Shown piece by piece: positions 15,866-25,023 of a DNA stretch of 61,964 nucleotides. The stretch's first letter is position 1. Each line of letters begins with the position of its first letter. The position numbers were made by a program, and so were the translations under genes. A model generated the notes under the pieces. It was not told the origin of the DNA. It made no database searches and was given only the letters and a program-made list of their open reading frames with translations. Source of the stretch: Aldersonia kunmingensis (GTDB lineage: Bacteria > Actinomycetota > Actinomycetes > Mycobacteriales > Mycobacteriaceae); assembly GCF_001646865.1 (NCBI RefSeq), contig NZ_LRRB01000241.1, positions 1 through 61,964 of the forward strand, written 5' to 3'.

Positions 15866-17671
15866 CTACCCCCGCTCCACGACGATGGCCTGTTCGAGCG
15901 GGTCGAGTGTGCCGGTCCGGTCCGGGCGCCCGGTGCGCAGCCGGTTGTCGATGTAGTTCACCAGGTGCGTTAGTGGGATCGTCAGCAGCAGGTAGAACAT
16001 GCCCGCCGCGACGAGCGGGGACAGGTTGCCGGTCTGTGCGTTCAGGTCACGTCCGACCGCGAACAGCTCGCGCTGGGTGGCGAGCAGGCCGAGGAAGTAG
16101 ATCAGCGACGAATCTTTGATCAGTGAAATGAACTGATTCATCAAGGCGGGCAGCACCCTTCGTACGCCCTGGGGGATGACCACGAGGGTCATCGACGAGC
16201 GGTAGCTGAACCCGATCGCGCGGGCGGCCTCCATCTGGCCGGCCTCGACACTCTGGATGCCGGACCGGAAGATTTCGCCGATATAGGCCGCCGCGAGCAG
16301 TGCCAGCGCGGCGGCGCCGAGCCAGTACGGGTTGTTGTTGGTGATATTCCGTACCACCGGCCCGACACCGAGACCGACCAGCAGGATGATCACGACGGCG
16401 GGCAGGCCGCGGAAGATGTCGGTGTAAACCCGCGCAGGCCAGCGCAACCATCGGGTGCGGGAGATGCCGGCGACAGCAAGCAGCATGCCGAGGATCGTGC
16501 CGATCACGCCGGACACCAGTGCCAGGATGATCGTGTTGGGCAGGCCGGTCTTCACCAGATCCGGAATGGCGTCGCGGTACAACTGCCAGTCGAAGAAGGT
16601 GTCGGACAGCTGACCAAGCGTCGAGCGGGGCGCATTCTGTGTCGGCTCCTCCCCCTCGCCCTGCTCGGCCGCCATCGCGGCGAAGTCCGGTAGCTCGGGG
16701 AGCGGCGCCGCCTTACTGCCCGGCTTCCAGCCCGGCGGCAGCTCGCGCGGCACCCACTCGGAGTAGAGCCGCGCCCACGTGCCGTCCGCGATCACCGCGT
16801 CGAGCCCGGAGTTCAGCGCATCGATCAGCGGCTGGTTGTCCTTGTTCACCGCCCAGCCGACGAAGTTGTTGAGGCTGAACGTGTTCTCCACGATCGCCGT
16901 CGGGTCGCCCGGCTTGATCGCACCCTCGGCCTGCTGCGACGGCGCCACCCACGCATCGATCTGGCCGGTCTTCAGGTTCGCGTAGGCAGTGTTGTAGTCG
17001 GGGAACTTCACCGGATCGAGCTTCAGCGTGTTCACCACGTAGTCGTCCTGCACCGTGCCCTGCACGACGCCGATCCGCGTGCTCGCGTTGAGATCGCCGA
17101 AGCCCTTGATCGGGCTGCCATTCGGCACCACCAGCGAGAAGTAGCCGAAGTCGTAGCCGTTGGTGAAGCCGACGGTCTTGCGCCGCTCGTCGGTGGTGGT
17201 GATCGACGAGGAGCCGACATCGAACCGCCGGGTGGCCACCTGCGAGAGCAGCCCGGCGAACTCGGTACCGGCGAACTGGATGTTCAGGCCCAACTTGTCG
17301 GCAATCGCCTTCAGCAGTTCGTTGTCGTAGCCGGTGTAGTCGCCTTTGGAGTTCACGCAGATGCTCGGCGGCGCGTCGGACAGCGTGCCGACGCTGATCG
17401 TGCCGGGGGTGATGAGGCCCAGCGAATTGATGTCGATCTGATCGACAGGCTTCGCCGTCGCGGTGGTGTAGCGGTCCTCGCCGGCCTGGGCGCTGCCCGC
17501 CGCGAGATTGGTCGGTGCGGCAGCGGCCGCGCCGACGCCGGGTGGTGAGCAGAGGTCGCCGGACGCTTGGTCGGACGACTCGTCGTCGCTCGAACAGCCG
17601 GCCAAACCGAGGGTGAGGATCGCTATCAGCGCCAGCAGGAGTACCGAGCGAGTCGTCCGTTGCCGAGGCAT
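15866..17671 (-). CDS. Amino acid ABC importer, binding protein fused to permease
   Basis: 601 residues. A lipoprotein signal with lipobox LAGC (Cys26) leads to a linker and a family 3 binding domain (about 85-320: GTLSDAPPSICVNSKGDYTGYDNEL split as GTLSDAPPS and GDYTGYDNEL, then SITTTDERRK). A Pro/Glu-rich linker joins it to a permease domain (about 365-590) with EAARAIGFSYRSSM and VVIPQGVRRVLPALMNQFI, the usual ATPase-docking loop. Such fusions are common in Gram-positive glutamine-type importers. The binding domain faces outward and feeds the attached channel; the next gene is the ATPase. Exact amino acid unknown. Confidence 0.92.
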   Translation of the reverse strand: MPRQRTTRSVLLLALIAILTLGLAGCSSDDESSDQASGDLCSPPGVGAAAAAPTNLAAGSAQAGEDRYTTATAKPVDQIDINSLGLITPGTISVGTLSDAPPSICVNSKGDYTGYDNELLKAIADKLGLNIQFAGTEFAGLLSQVATRRFDVGSSSITTTDERRKTVGFTNGYDFGYFSLVVPNGSPIKGFGDLNASTRIGVVQGTVQDDYVVNTLKLDPVKFPDYNTAYANLKTGQIDAWVAPSQQAEGAIKPGDPTAIVENTFSLNNFVGWAVNKDNQPLIDALNSGLDAVIADGTWARLYSEWVPRELPPGWKPGSKAAPLPELPDFAAMAAEQGEGEEPTQNAPRSTLGQLSDTFFDWQLYRDAIPDLVKTGLPNTIILALVSGVIGTILGMLLAVAGISRTRWLRWPARVYTDIFRGLPAVVIILLVGLGVGPVVRNITNNNPYWLGAAALALLAAAYIGEIFRSGIQSVEAGQMEAARAIGFSYRSSMTLVVIPQGVRRVLPALMNQFISLIKDSSLIYFLGLLATQRELFAVGRDLNAQTGNLSPLVAAGMFYLLLTIPLTHLVNYIDNRLRTGRPDRTGTLDPLEQAIVVERG

Positions 17672-17741
17672 TTATCGAGGGTATCCAGTAGTCACTGCCG
17701 CAACACGGTTAACGGTGACGTCAATCCAAATCAGAATGGCG

Positions 17742-17777
17742 TTGCAATGACGTCACTATGGTGTCATAGTGATGTCA
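17742..17777 (+). promoter_or_regulatory. Leaderless promoter with overlapping inverted-repeat operator
   Basis: TTGCAA (17742-17747) and CATAGT (17765-17770) are 17 bases apart, and the latter ends six bases before the ATG at 17777. The start codon A would therefore be the first base of the message. A 13-bp inverted repeat with one mismatch (TGACGTCACTATG at 17748-17760, CATAGTGATGTCA at 17765-17777) fills the promoter. A further TGACGTCA lies at 17716-17723. Autorepression by the ribbon-helix-helix gene that follows is likely. Confidence 0.78.
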
Positions 17778-18280
17778 TGCAACTGCAGCGCTACATCGAC
17801 AACCTGAGGCAAGAGCTTGCGGTCGCGGCCGAAGCCGGCGGCGACGAAGCCCGCGCACTCGCGCAGCGCCTCACCGGACCGCTGGAATCCGGCATCCGCG
17901 TCACCCTCCTCGACGCGCTGTCGGCGGCTGCGGCCGAAATCACGCAGGACCTCGCGCCGGGCTCGGTGGAGGTGCGGCTGCGCGGCCGCGACCCCGAGTT
18001 CGTCGTTACGGCACCGCCGTCGGACGAGGAGTTCACGCACGTGGCGGCGCCCGAGCCGGTCATCCCCGCCGATGCGGACGAATCGACCGCGCGGGTGAGC
18101 CTGCGTCTGCCGGACAGCTTGAAAACTCGCATCGAGGAAGCGGCCAATCGCGAAGGCCTCTCGGTCAACTCGTGGCTCGTCCGCGCCGCCGCCGCGGGAC
18201 TGGAAGGGCGCGGCTCGACCGCAACGACAGCACACCGGGCTCCACGCGCCGGGGACAGCTTCACCGGCTGGGTTCGCTGA
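17777..18280 (+). CDS. HicB/Arc-like ribbon-helix-helix regulator
   Basis: 167 residues. The N-terminal part is a helical, Ala-rich domain (about 1-60). The C-terminal ARVSLRLPDSLKTRIEEAAN, then GLSVNSWLVRAAAAGLE (about 110-150), is a ribbon-helix-helix DNA-binding domain as in HicB-type antitoxins. The ATG at 17777 has no ribosome site and sits at the expected start of a leaderless message. No HicA toxin is next to it. Instead, a toastrack protein and an ABC exporter follow in the same direction, so it is better seen as the operon's repressor than as an antitoxin. Confidence 0.82.
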   Translation: MQLQRYIDNLRQELAVAAEAGGDEARALAQRLTGPLESGIRVTLLDALSAAAAEITQDLAPGSVEVRLRGRDPEFVVTAPPSDEEFTHVAAPEPVIPADADESTARVSLRLPDSLKTRIEEAANREGLSVNSWLVRAAAAGLEGRGSTATTAHRAPRAGDSFTGWVR

Positions 18281-18321
18281 CCCGCCGATCACTCACCAGA
18301 CAACACACAACTGGAGGAACT

Positions 18322-19170
18322 ATGCCTACCTTCGAAACCCCGGAACCGATCTCGGCTGTGATCGACCTGCCGCTCGGCGAGGTCAACATCGTGGCGTCGG
18401 ACCGTAGCGACACTGCAGTCGAGGTGCGGCCGACCGACGCGAACAGCGCGGACGATGTGCGCCTGGCCGAGCAGACGCGCATCGATTTCTCGAACGGCAA
18501 TCTCGTCGTCAAGGCGCCACGCACGTGGCGGGACTACCTGCCGATGCGCACAAGCGGCTCGATCGACGTGACGGTGGAACTGCCCGAAGGCTCGCAGTTA
18601 CGGGGCGACGCGGGAGCCGGGACCTTCCGCTCGCAGGGCCGGCTCGGCGCATGCAAGTTCAAGACCGGCGCCGGCGATCTGCGGCTGGCGAGCACCGGTG
18701 CACTCGATGTCGCGACCGGGCTCGGCACCGTGAACGTCGAAGAGGTGCACGGATCCGCTCAGGTCACCACCGGCTCCGGCGAGGTACATCTGGGCAGCGT
18801 CGATGGCGACGTCTCGGTGAAGAACGCGAATGGCGACGTCTACATCGGCGCGGCCACCGGCGTGGTGAAGTGCCGCGCGGCGAACGGCAAGATCGCCGTC
18901 GAGCGGGCCGAGAGCGACCTCACCGCCAAATCGGCCAACGGCGCGATCCGGGTCGGACAGCTCACCCGCGGCTCCGCATCGCTGGGAACCGCACTCGGGG
19001 ACATCGAGATCGGCCTGCGTGCCGGTACAGCTGCCCGCCTCGACGTGGACACCAAGTTCGGCCGACTGCGCAACGAACTCGACGCCGCGGCCGCACCCGA
19101 ACCGACCGACGAACGCGTCGAGGTGCGCGCTCGCACCGCTGCGGGCGACGTCATAGTCCGCCGCGCCTGA
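18322..19170 (+). CDS. DUF4097 (toastrack) beta-strand repeat protein
   Basis: 282 residues. Repeating short beta strands with many G-D-V/I-x motifs (TGAGDLRLAS, TGSGEVHLGSVDGDVSVKNANGD split as TGSGEVHLGS and VDGDVSV, NGDVYIG, NGKIAVE, NGAIRVG, AAGDVIVRRA) mark the DUF4097 right-handed repeat fold. No signal peptide or membrane segment is present, so it is cytosolic. Function unknown, though it is common in stress-linked membrane operons. The start ATG follows GGAGGA. It lies between the regulator and the ABC exporter genes and is probably co-transcribed with them. Confidence 0.85.
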   Translation: MPTFETPEPISAVIDLPLGEVNIVASDRSDTAVEVRPTDANSADDVRLAEQTRIDFSNGNLVVKAPRTWRDYLPMRTSGSIDVTVELPEGSQLRGDAGAGTFRSQGRLGACKFKTGAGDLRLASTGALDVATGLGTVNVEEVHGSAQVTTGSGEVHLGSVDGDVSVKNANGDVYIGAATGVVKCRAANGKIAVERAESDLTAKSANGAIRVGQLTRGSASLGTALGDIEIGLRAGTAARLDVDTKFGRLRNELDAAAAPEPTDERVEVRARTAAGDVIVRRA

Positions 19171-19208
19171 ACATCCGAACGTAGAACCATTGTGGCAGAG
19201 GAGAATTC

Positions 19209-20165
19209 ATGATGACCGGAACACATGCACCGGCAATCGTTGCCACGGGGCTTCGAAAGTCCTTCGGCGACAAGGTAGTACTCGACGGAATTGATCTCAC
19301 CGTGGCGTCCGGAAAGGTCTTTGCGCTGCTCGGTCCGAACGGCGCCGGTAAGACCACGATCGTCAACATCCTCTCGACGCTGATCCGGCCGGATGCAGGA
19401 TCCGTGCGGGTCGCCGGGTGCGACCTCGACACCGACCCCGACGGCGTCCGGGCCGCCATCGCCATGACCGGACAGTTCGCCGCGGTGGATGGCCTGCTCA
19501 CCGGCCGGGAAAACCTGCAGCTCATGGCAGATCTGAACCATCTCGATACTGCGGCGGGCCGGCGCCGCAGTGCACAACTGATCGAGCGCTTCGATCTCAC
19601 GGACTTCGCGGACAAGCCCGCGTCGACGTACTCCGGAGGTATGAAGCGGCGGGTGGATCTCGCGATGAGCATGGTGGGCGAACCGCGCATCATTTTCCTC
19701 GATGAGCCCACCACGGGGCTGGACCCGCGCAGCCGTCGCGCGGTGTGGCAGATCGTCCGGGACCTGGTCGCGGACGGAGTCACGATCTTCCTTACCACCC
19801 AGATGCTGGACGAGGCGGACCAACTCGCCGATCGCATCGCGGTGCTCGACAACGGCCGGTTGATCGCCGAGGGCAGCCCGCGTGAGCTGAAACAACTCAT
19901 CCCGGGTGGGCATGTCACCCTGCACTTCGCCGATACCGAAAGCCTCGACACCGCGGCGGCGCAGTTCGGCGAATCAACCAGCAGTGCAGACGAACTCGTA
20001 CTGAACGTGCCCAGCGATGGCAGCACTGCCGCGCTGCGGAACGTGCTCGATCGCCTCGACGCCGCCAATGTGGCGGCGGATTCGCTCGAGCTGCACACCC
20101 CCGATCTCGATGACGTATTCCTCGCGCTCACGGGCGAGCGACAGACTGAGGAGGTTTCCCGATGA
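19209..20165 (+). CDS. DrrA-like ABC exporter ATPase
   Basis: 318 residues. ATPase of an ABC-2 exporter. Walker A is GPNGAGKTT, the signature YSGGMKRR and Walker B IIFLDEPTTGLDPR; LTTQMLDEAD has Gln in place of the switch His, as usual in the daunorubicin-resistance DrrA group. The C-terminal 90 residues are the typical DrrA regulatory tail. Two adjacent ATGs (19209, 19212) follow an AGGAG ribosome site. The stop overlaps the permease start. Drug or lipid export is likely; substrate unknown. Confidence 0.92.
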   Translation: MMTGTHAPAIVATGLRKSFGDKVVLDGIDLTVASGKVFALLGPNGAGKTTIVNILSTLIRPDAGSVRVAGCDLDTDPDGVRAAIAMTGQFAAVDGLLTGRENLQLMADLNHLDTAAGRRRSAQLIERFDLTDFADKPASTYSGGMKRRVDLAMSMVGEPRIIFLDEPTTGLDPRSRRAVWQIVRDLVADGVTIFLTTQMLDEADQLADRIAVLDNGRLIAEGSPRELKQLIPGGHVTLHFADTESLDTAAAQFGESTSSADELVLNVPSDGSTAALRNVLDRLDAANVAADSLELHTPDLDDVFLALTGERQTEEVSR

Positions 20166-20947
20166 GCACCATGACCTATGTCGCGCGCGATTCTGCAACG
20201 ATGTTGCGCCGCAATCTTGTTCACATCCGGCGCTACCCGTCGCTGACCATCATGTTGGTCGCGCAACCGATCCTGCTTCTGCTGCTGTTCACGTTCGTCT
20301 TCGGCGGCACGATGGGAGACGGCCTGACGTCGGGGGGTGGCCGGGAGGCCTACCTCGTGTACATCACGCCGGCGATCCTGGTGATGGCGGTGGCCAGCGT
20401 CGCGAGTGGCACCTCGATTTCGGTGGCGATGGATATGACCGAGGGGATCGTCGCCAGGTTCAAGACCATGGCGATCGCACGCGGTTCCCTGCTGACAGGG
20501 CACGTCCTCGGCGCGATGATCCAGACGCTGTTCGTAGTGGTGGTGACGGGTGTCGTGGCGGTGCTGCTCGGGTATCGCGTCGACGGCGGCCCTGCCGGAC
20601 TACTGGCGGCGTTCGGTGTACTTGCCATGCTGGCCTTCGCGACTACGTGGCTGGCCGTGATGTTCGGCGTGACCAGCAAGAGTGTGGAGACGGCGAGCAA
20701 CTGGCCAATCCTGTTGGTGCTCTTGCCATTCCTGGGTAGCGGATTCGTGCCCACCGAATCCATGCCCACCGCGATCCGCTGGTTCGCCGAGTACCAGCCG
20801 TTCACCCCGGTAATCGAAACGCTGCGCGCGTTCCTCGACGGCACGCCACTCGACGCGACCGATGGCCTCCTGGCTGTCGCCTGGTGCGCCGGGCTGGCGC
20901 TGGTCGGCTACCTCGTGTCCCGGAAGAGCTTCGCGCCGGTCGGCTGA
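20162..20947 (+). CDS. DrrB-like ABC-2 exporter permease
   Basis: 261 residues. ABC-2 family membrane subunit with about six transmembrane segments; LVAQPILLLLLFTFVFGG begins the first. SISVAMDMTEGIVARFKTM (core DMTEGIVARFKTM) and the SGFVPTESMP loop are typical of DrrB-type proteins. It overlaps the ATPase gene by ATGA and is the last gene of the regulator-toastrack-exporter operon. Confidence 0.92.
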   Translation: MSTMTYVARDSATMLRRNLVHIRRYPSLTIMLVAQPILLLLLFTFVFGGTMGDGLTSGGGREAYLVYITPAILVMAVASVASGTSISVAMDMTEGIVARFKTMAIARGSLLTGHVLGAMIQTLFVVVVTGVVAVLLGYRVDGGPAGLLAAFGVLAMLAFATTWLAVMFGVTSKSVETASNWPILLVLLPFLGSGFVPTESMPTAIRWFAEYQPFTPVIETLRAFLDGTPLDATDGLLAVAWCAGLALVGYLVSRKSFAPVG

Positions 20948-20969
20948 CAGCCGCCATGGCTCGCTTCGC

Positions 20970-21100
20970 GGGTGCAAATTGTGTTGGTGGGTGCGAAACT
21001 TTGCCCCTATTTACACAATTCGCACCCGCTAAGCGTGTTTGGTGGGTGCAAATTGTGTTGGTGGGTGCGAAACTTCGGCCCCGAGAACAAGTTTTGCACC
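20970..21100. repeat. Cluster of six short repeats between convergent genes
   Basis: A 32-bp direct repeat is perfect at 20970-21001 and 21044-21075. Each copy contains two units of the form GGGTGC(A/G)AA followed by a T-rich tail. Two more units lie inverted at 21011-21027 (GGGTGCGAATTGTGTAA on the minus strand) and 21086-21100 (GGTGCAAAACTTGTT on the minus strand). The cluster fills most of the 162 bases between the exporter permease stop and the phosphoesterase stop. No coding capacity is apparent. It may be a dispersed repeat element, a protein-binding array or a bidirectional terminator region. Confidence 0.8.
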
Positions 21101-21109
21101 TGTCTGTGG

Positions 21110-22618
21110 CTACTTCTCCTGCGTGGGCATCATGTTCGGCGGGACCGGATACGGGATTCCCCGATTCAGCGTTCCGAGAACAACATTCGGCACACACTGT
21201 TGGATCTTGGGTAGCGGCACCGGGAACGCTGACGGTATCGCCGGGCGTGTGGGATTGGGCGGAACGCCGAAGGAGAACGCCGAGGTCATATCGCCGGTGA
21301 CCGATCGCCGCCACGGCGTGAGGTTCGGAACCTCAACGCCGAAACGGGTTTCGAGCAGGCGCAGCTGCGAGGTGTGGTCGAACGTCTCCGACGCGATCAG
21401 CCCGCCGCGGCTGTACGGGGAGATCACGATGCCGGGCACGCGATAGCCGAGCCCGATCGGGCCAGCGATGCCGTCGCTGGAGCTCACCCCGGACAGCGGC
21501 ACCGTGAGGTATTCGCCCGGGGTGCCCGGCGGTGCGGTGGGCGGCGTGACGTGGTCGAAGAAGCCGCCGTTCTCGTCGTAACTGATGATCAGCGCGGTCT
21601 TTTCCCACACCGCAGGGTTCGAGGTGAGGATGTCGAGCACCTGCATGATGCCCACTGCACCCGCGACCGGCGGGAGCGCGGGGTGTTCGCAGGTGAAGAT
21701 CGACGGCACCACCCAGGACACCTGCGGTAGGGTGCCTGCGCGTACGTCGGCCTCGAAATTGTGCGGGAACACCGGCTCGATGCCATTGGCGTACAGCGGC
21801 GTGCCGGGCGTGTTGAACTGCTTGAAACTGCCGAGCATGCCGTCGAGGACAACGCTCGATAACGGCCCAATATCCTTGTTCTGGTACACCTTCCAGCTCA
21901 CCCTGGCAGCCTGGAGGTTCTCCGGCATGGTACGCCAGGTGTACACGTTCTTCGGGATTAATGTCGGCGTCTCGACGAGCGGGCCGCCGTTCTTGCCGTC
22001 CGGGTCGATCGTTGCGCTCACCCAGTAGAGCCGGTTCGGATCGGTCGGGCCGAGCACCGAGCAGTGGTAGTTGTCGCAGACGGTGAACGCGTCGGCGAGT
22101 GCGAAGTGCACGGGGATATCCGCGCGGGTGAAATAGCCCATCGCCGCCGGCCCATTGAGCGGGCCCTCGTGCTGAATGTGCACCGGCATGTGGCGGTCGT
22201 TCGCGCCGCCGTTCCAGACGGCGTGCATGGCGCCCCAGCTGTGGTCGGGGTCGTTGATGCACTCGCCGGAAAGCGCCGTGCCGATGGTCGTGTCGAGCCG
22301 GAACGGCAGCAGGTAGCCATCCGGCGTCGGGCCGACCCCGGGCGAGTAGCCGTACTGCTTCCACGCCGGCGACGGATCGTCGAAGCCGCGCCCGCCGCGC
22401 AGGGTGCCGAAGTAGTGGTCGTACGACCGGTTCTCCTGCATGAGGAACACGAAATGCTCGATGTCATCGAGGCTTCCGGGTCCACCCGGATCGGCGGCAT
22501 GGGCACGGTCGATAATCGGTGCGGCCCACGAGGCGAAGACGGCCGCACCGCTCGCGAGCGCGGCGCGCTGCAGGAACCGGCGCCGATTCGATTCGCTACC
22601 GATGCCACCGTTGCTCAT
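21110..22618 (-). CDS. Tat-exported phosphoesterase (phospholipase C/acid phosphatase family)
   Basis: 502 residues. The Tat signal has RRRFLQ near residue 12 and ends around DRAHA (about 41). The phosphoesterase family (PF04185) is shown by [19 protein letters not shown] (core [12 protein letters not shown]), the middle [16 protein letters not shown] and the metal/catalytic segment [16 protein letters not shown]. Enzymes of this family act outside the membrane on phospholipids or phosphate monoesters. At about 500 residues it is shorter than the mycobacterial Plc proteins and nearer to acid-phosphatase-type members. The ATG at 22618 has GAGAGG at good spacing; an upstream GTG (22624) is less likely. 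Confidence 0.88.
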   Translation of the reverse strand: MSNGGIGSESNRRRFLQRAALASGAAVFASWAAPIIDRAHAADPGGPGSLDDIEHFVFLMQENRSYDHYFGTLRGGRGFDDPSPAWKQYGYSPGVGPTPDGYLLPFRLDTTIGTALSGECINDPDHSWGAMHAVWNGGANDRHMPVHIQHEGPLNGPAAMGYFTRADIPVHFALADAFTVCDNYHCSVLGPTDPNRLYWVSATIDPDGKNGGPLVETPTLIPKNVYTWRTMPENLQAARVSWKVYQNKDIGPLSSVVLDGMLGSFKQFNTPGTPLYANGIEPVFPHNFEADVRAGTLPQVSWVVPSIFTCEHPALPPVAGAVGIMQVLDILTSNPAVWEKTALIISYDENGGFFDHVTPPTAPPGTPGEYLTVPLSGVSSSDGIAGPIGLGYRVPGIVISPYSRGGLIASETFDHTSQLRLLETRFGVEVPNLTPWRRSVTGDMTSAFSFGVPPNPTRPAIPSAFPVPLPKIQQCVPNVVLGTLNRGIPYPVPPNMMPTQEK

Positions 22619-22758
22619 ACGCACCTCTCGCTCTGTCGGGGAAGCAATTGATGCTATGTCGAGGCCGTGTCCGAACAGTGATCAACCGGCGAATTCACAG
22701 GTTACGAAACGCGATTAATCCACACGGTGAAGTGTCGACGCGGCTACATTGACTCGAC

Positions 22759-23538
22759 ATGAGTCACCCGCACAGCAAGGTCCGGTCACGATTGCGGCGG
22801 GCGATGACGTCTGGTACGCCGCTCGCCTTCGCGGCTCTGCTCGCCTTCACAGGCGCGGGCACCGCCGCCGCAAATATCAATGGTCCCGATGTGTCGTCGT
22901 GGCAACACGACGGGGGGCGCCTGATCGACTGGTTTGCCGTTCGAGCATCTGGTCACGAGTTCGCGATGGTGAAGGCCACCGAGGGACTCGATTACGTCAA
23001 CCCGTTCTTCGTTCCGGACACCCTTGCCATGCGGGTCGCCGGCGTCGCTCGGGGCAACTATCACTACGCGCGGCCGAATCTGCCACCCGAGCCGCAGGCG
23101 GCGTTCTTTGCCGCGACGATCGCCGCCGTCAACGGCCCTCCCGGTGATCTACCGCCGGTCCTCGATCTCGAGCACAGCGGCGGACTGCCGCCGGGCGCCC
23201 TGATCGACTGGACGCACCGCTTCCTCAACACGCTGGAATCGCTGGTTCACCGGCGGCCGATCATCTATACGTATCCGAACTTCTGGAAAACGGCGATGGC
23301 CAACACGAACCAGTTCACGCGCTATCCGCTGTGGATCGCCGATTACCGCGGCAACCCGCAGCCGGAGGTGATCGGCGGCTGGCCGACGTGGACGTTCTGG
23401 CAGTACACCGACAACGGCTTTATCCCGGGGATCCACGGCAACACCGACCTGAACTTCTACAGCGGTGCGATGGGCCCTATCGAACTGTTCTCGAACAACC
23501 TGTCCGCTGGCAGTTCGGGGAGTGCCGGCAGCAGCTAG
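22759..23538 (+). CDS. Secreted GH25 lysozyme (muramidase)
   Basis: 259 residues. Signal peptide of about 38 residues, then a GH25 domain that cleaves MurNAc-GlcNAc bonds in peptidoglycan. GPDVSSWQ carries Asp44 and VLDLEHS carries Asp136 and Glu138, the acidic active-site set of the family. ATEGLDYVNPFF, GNYHYARP and WTFWQYTDNG also fit. The short Ser/Gly-rich end has no cell-wall-binding repeats. It is divergent from the phosphoesterase gene (140-base gap) and converges on the monooxygenase gene. Confidence 0.9.
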   Translation: MSHPHSKVRSRLRRAMTSGTPLAFAALLAFTGAGTAAANINGPDVSSWQHDGGRLIDWFAVRASGHEFAMVKATEGLDYVNPFFVPDTLAMRVAGVARGNYHYARPNLPPEPQAAFFAATIAAVNGPPGDLPPVLDLEHSGGLPPGALIDWTHRFLNTLESLVHRRPIIYTYPNFWKTAMANTNQFTRYPLWIADYRGNPQPEVIGGWPTWTFWQYTDNGFIPGIHGNTDLNFYSGAMGPIELFSNNLSAGSSGSAGSS

Positions 23539-23544
23539 CGCTGG

Positions 23545-24849
23545 TTAGCCGCTGTGCACCCGGTCGGTCGAGTCGACGGTCGACGGCTGGCGCTGCTGGT
23601 CGCGAGCAACTGACCGGACGATCTCACCGCTGCGAACCGCGACGTTCGACAGCAGCGACGACGAGATGCCGTGCGTGTGCTCCGTGCCGCCCTGTAGGAA
23701 GACACCACCTGGTAGCGGTGACTTGGTGACAAGTCGGTAGTCACGCGCGACCCGTGGCCCCTGCGGGTCCATGACCACGACGTCGGCGAGATTGCCGAGC
23801 ACCGAACGCAGGTTCATTGGGTGGAACCCGGTGGCGCACACGACCGCGTCGCACACCAATTCCTCGGTTAGTCCGGTCGGTTCGTGGACCACGGTGACGG
23901 TGACGCCGTCGGCGGTCTCGTCGACGGCGCTCGCGTTGGACGCGCCGTGCATGAACAGCCGCCGCTGGCCGGTCACTCGCTCGGTGTACTCGCGGGCGTA
24001 CAGCTCCTCGATCAGCTGCAGGTCCACCGCGGAATAGTTCGTGCCGCGGTGGTAGCCCATCAGCCGGGCGCGGAACTCGGGCGACGAAGCGTGGTAGTCG
24101 TCGACCGCGGTGGCGTCGAAGATGCGGTTGGCGTACGGGCTGTCATCGGCAGGGCTGTAGCCGTACTTGGCGAACACCGCGTGCACCGAGGCGTCCGGGT
24201 AGGTGCTGTGCAGGTACGAGACGACCTCGGCCGCGCTCTGCCCGGCGCCGAGCACGACGAAGTTTTGGTGCGTCGGTTCGGGCATGCACTCGAGGTGGCT
24301 GAGCAGCTGATGGTTGTGGAACACCCGGTTCGACGCAGTGACGCCGGCGGGCAATCGCTGGAACAGACCGGTCGCGACAACGACGTTGCGGGCGCGCAGC
24401 ACTCCGGACTGGTGGCCGCTCATCAGGATCTCGAAATGATCGCCGGCGTTCTCGATCGACTCGGCGCGGGTTCCATACGCGACCTGGGCGTCGACAGTGC
24501 GCGCGGACCACTCGAGGTAGTCGTGGAATTCGATCCGCGATGGGAAGAACGTCTGGTGGTTGATGAAATCCGGCAGGCGCCGCGCCTCGGCGAGGTAGTT
24601 CAGGAACGAGTAGCGGCTGCGCACGTTGCGCTGCGTCGCGAGGTCCTTGAGGAACGAGACCTGCATCGTTGTGCCGGGCAGCAACATGCCGGGGTGCCAG
24701 CCGAACTCTTCCTTGCTCTCGATGAACTGAGCAGTGATCTGGTCGCGGGCGTCACGCTCGGCGTTGAACTCCTCGAGCGCGATCGCAAGCGCGAGGTTGG
24801 AGGGGCCGAAGCCGATACCCGCAATATCGACGATCTCGGTGTTCGTCAT
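23545..24849 (-). CDS. L-ornithine N5-monooxygenase (siderophore biosynthesis)
   Basis: 434 residues. Hydroxylates the side-chain amine of ornithine (possibly lysine) using FAD, NADPH and O2, the first step to a hydroxamate group. The FAD motif is GIGFGPSNLALA (11-22), the NADPH motif VVLGAGQSAAE (198-208) and the C-terminal family motif CATGFHP (338-344); MGYHRGTNYSAVD (about 264-276) fits the SidA/PvdA/IucD group. Its products would feed the NRPS modules directly or after formylation by the enzyme encoded at 52,469. An iron box lies about 180 bases upstream, so it should be expressed in iron starvation. It is the last gene of the minus-strand siderophore block. Confidence 0.93.
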   Translation of the reverse strand: MTNTEIVDIAGIGFGPSNLALAIALEEFNAERDARDQITAQFIESKEEFGWHPGMLLPGTTMQVSFLKDLATQRNVRSRYSFLNYLAEARRLPDFINHQTFFPSRIEFHDYLEWSARTVDAQVAYGTRAESIENAGDHFEILMSGHQSGVLRARNVVVATGLFQRLPAGVTASNRVFHNHQLLSHLECMPEPTHQNFVVLGAGQSAAEVVSYLHSTYPDASVHAVFAKYGYSPADDSPYANRIFDATAVDDYHASSPEFRARLMGYHRGTNYSAVDLQLIEELYAREYTERVTGQRRLFMHGASNASAVDETADGVTVTVVHEPTGLTEELVCDAVVCATGFHPMNLRSVLGNLADVVVMDPQGPRVARDYRLVTKSPLPGGVFLQGGTEHTHGISSSLLSNVAVRSGEIVRSVARDQQRQPSTVDSTDRVHSG

Positions 24850-25023
24850 GCTGCCCTTTTTCCCTGCTTCATCGTCGCAACCCTCCCCCGCCCCGGTCGC
24901 GTATATCGGGTCCCCCGGTCTGGCCTCGCACGCCGCCGGTCTTCGAACTGCGGTACGCCGCCGCGGATGTGAAAGGCGTTGTCCACGCTGGAGATACGAA
25001 TAGCCGTTACCGAACGTACGAAG

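Noticed and set aside
17567-17776. 70-codon N-terminal extension of the ribbon-helix-helix regulator
   Set aside because: Runs over the promoter and into the signal peptide region of the divergent ABC gene; the ATG at 17777 with its leaderless promoter is much better supported.
17777-18280. HicAB toxin-antitoxin system
   Set aside because: No HicA-like small toxin gene is adjacent; the HicB-like protein is followed by toastrack and exporter genes.
20970-21100. CRISPR array
   Set aside because: The repeats are few, partly inverted and unevenly spaced, and no cas gene is near.
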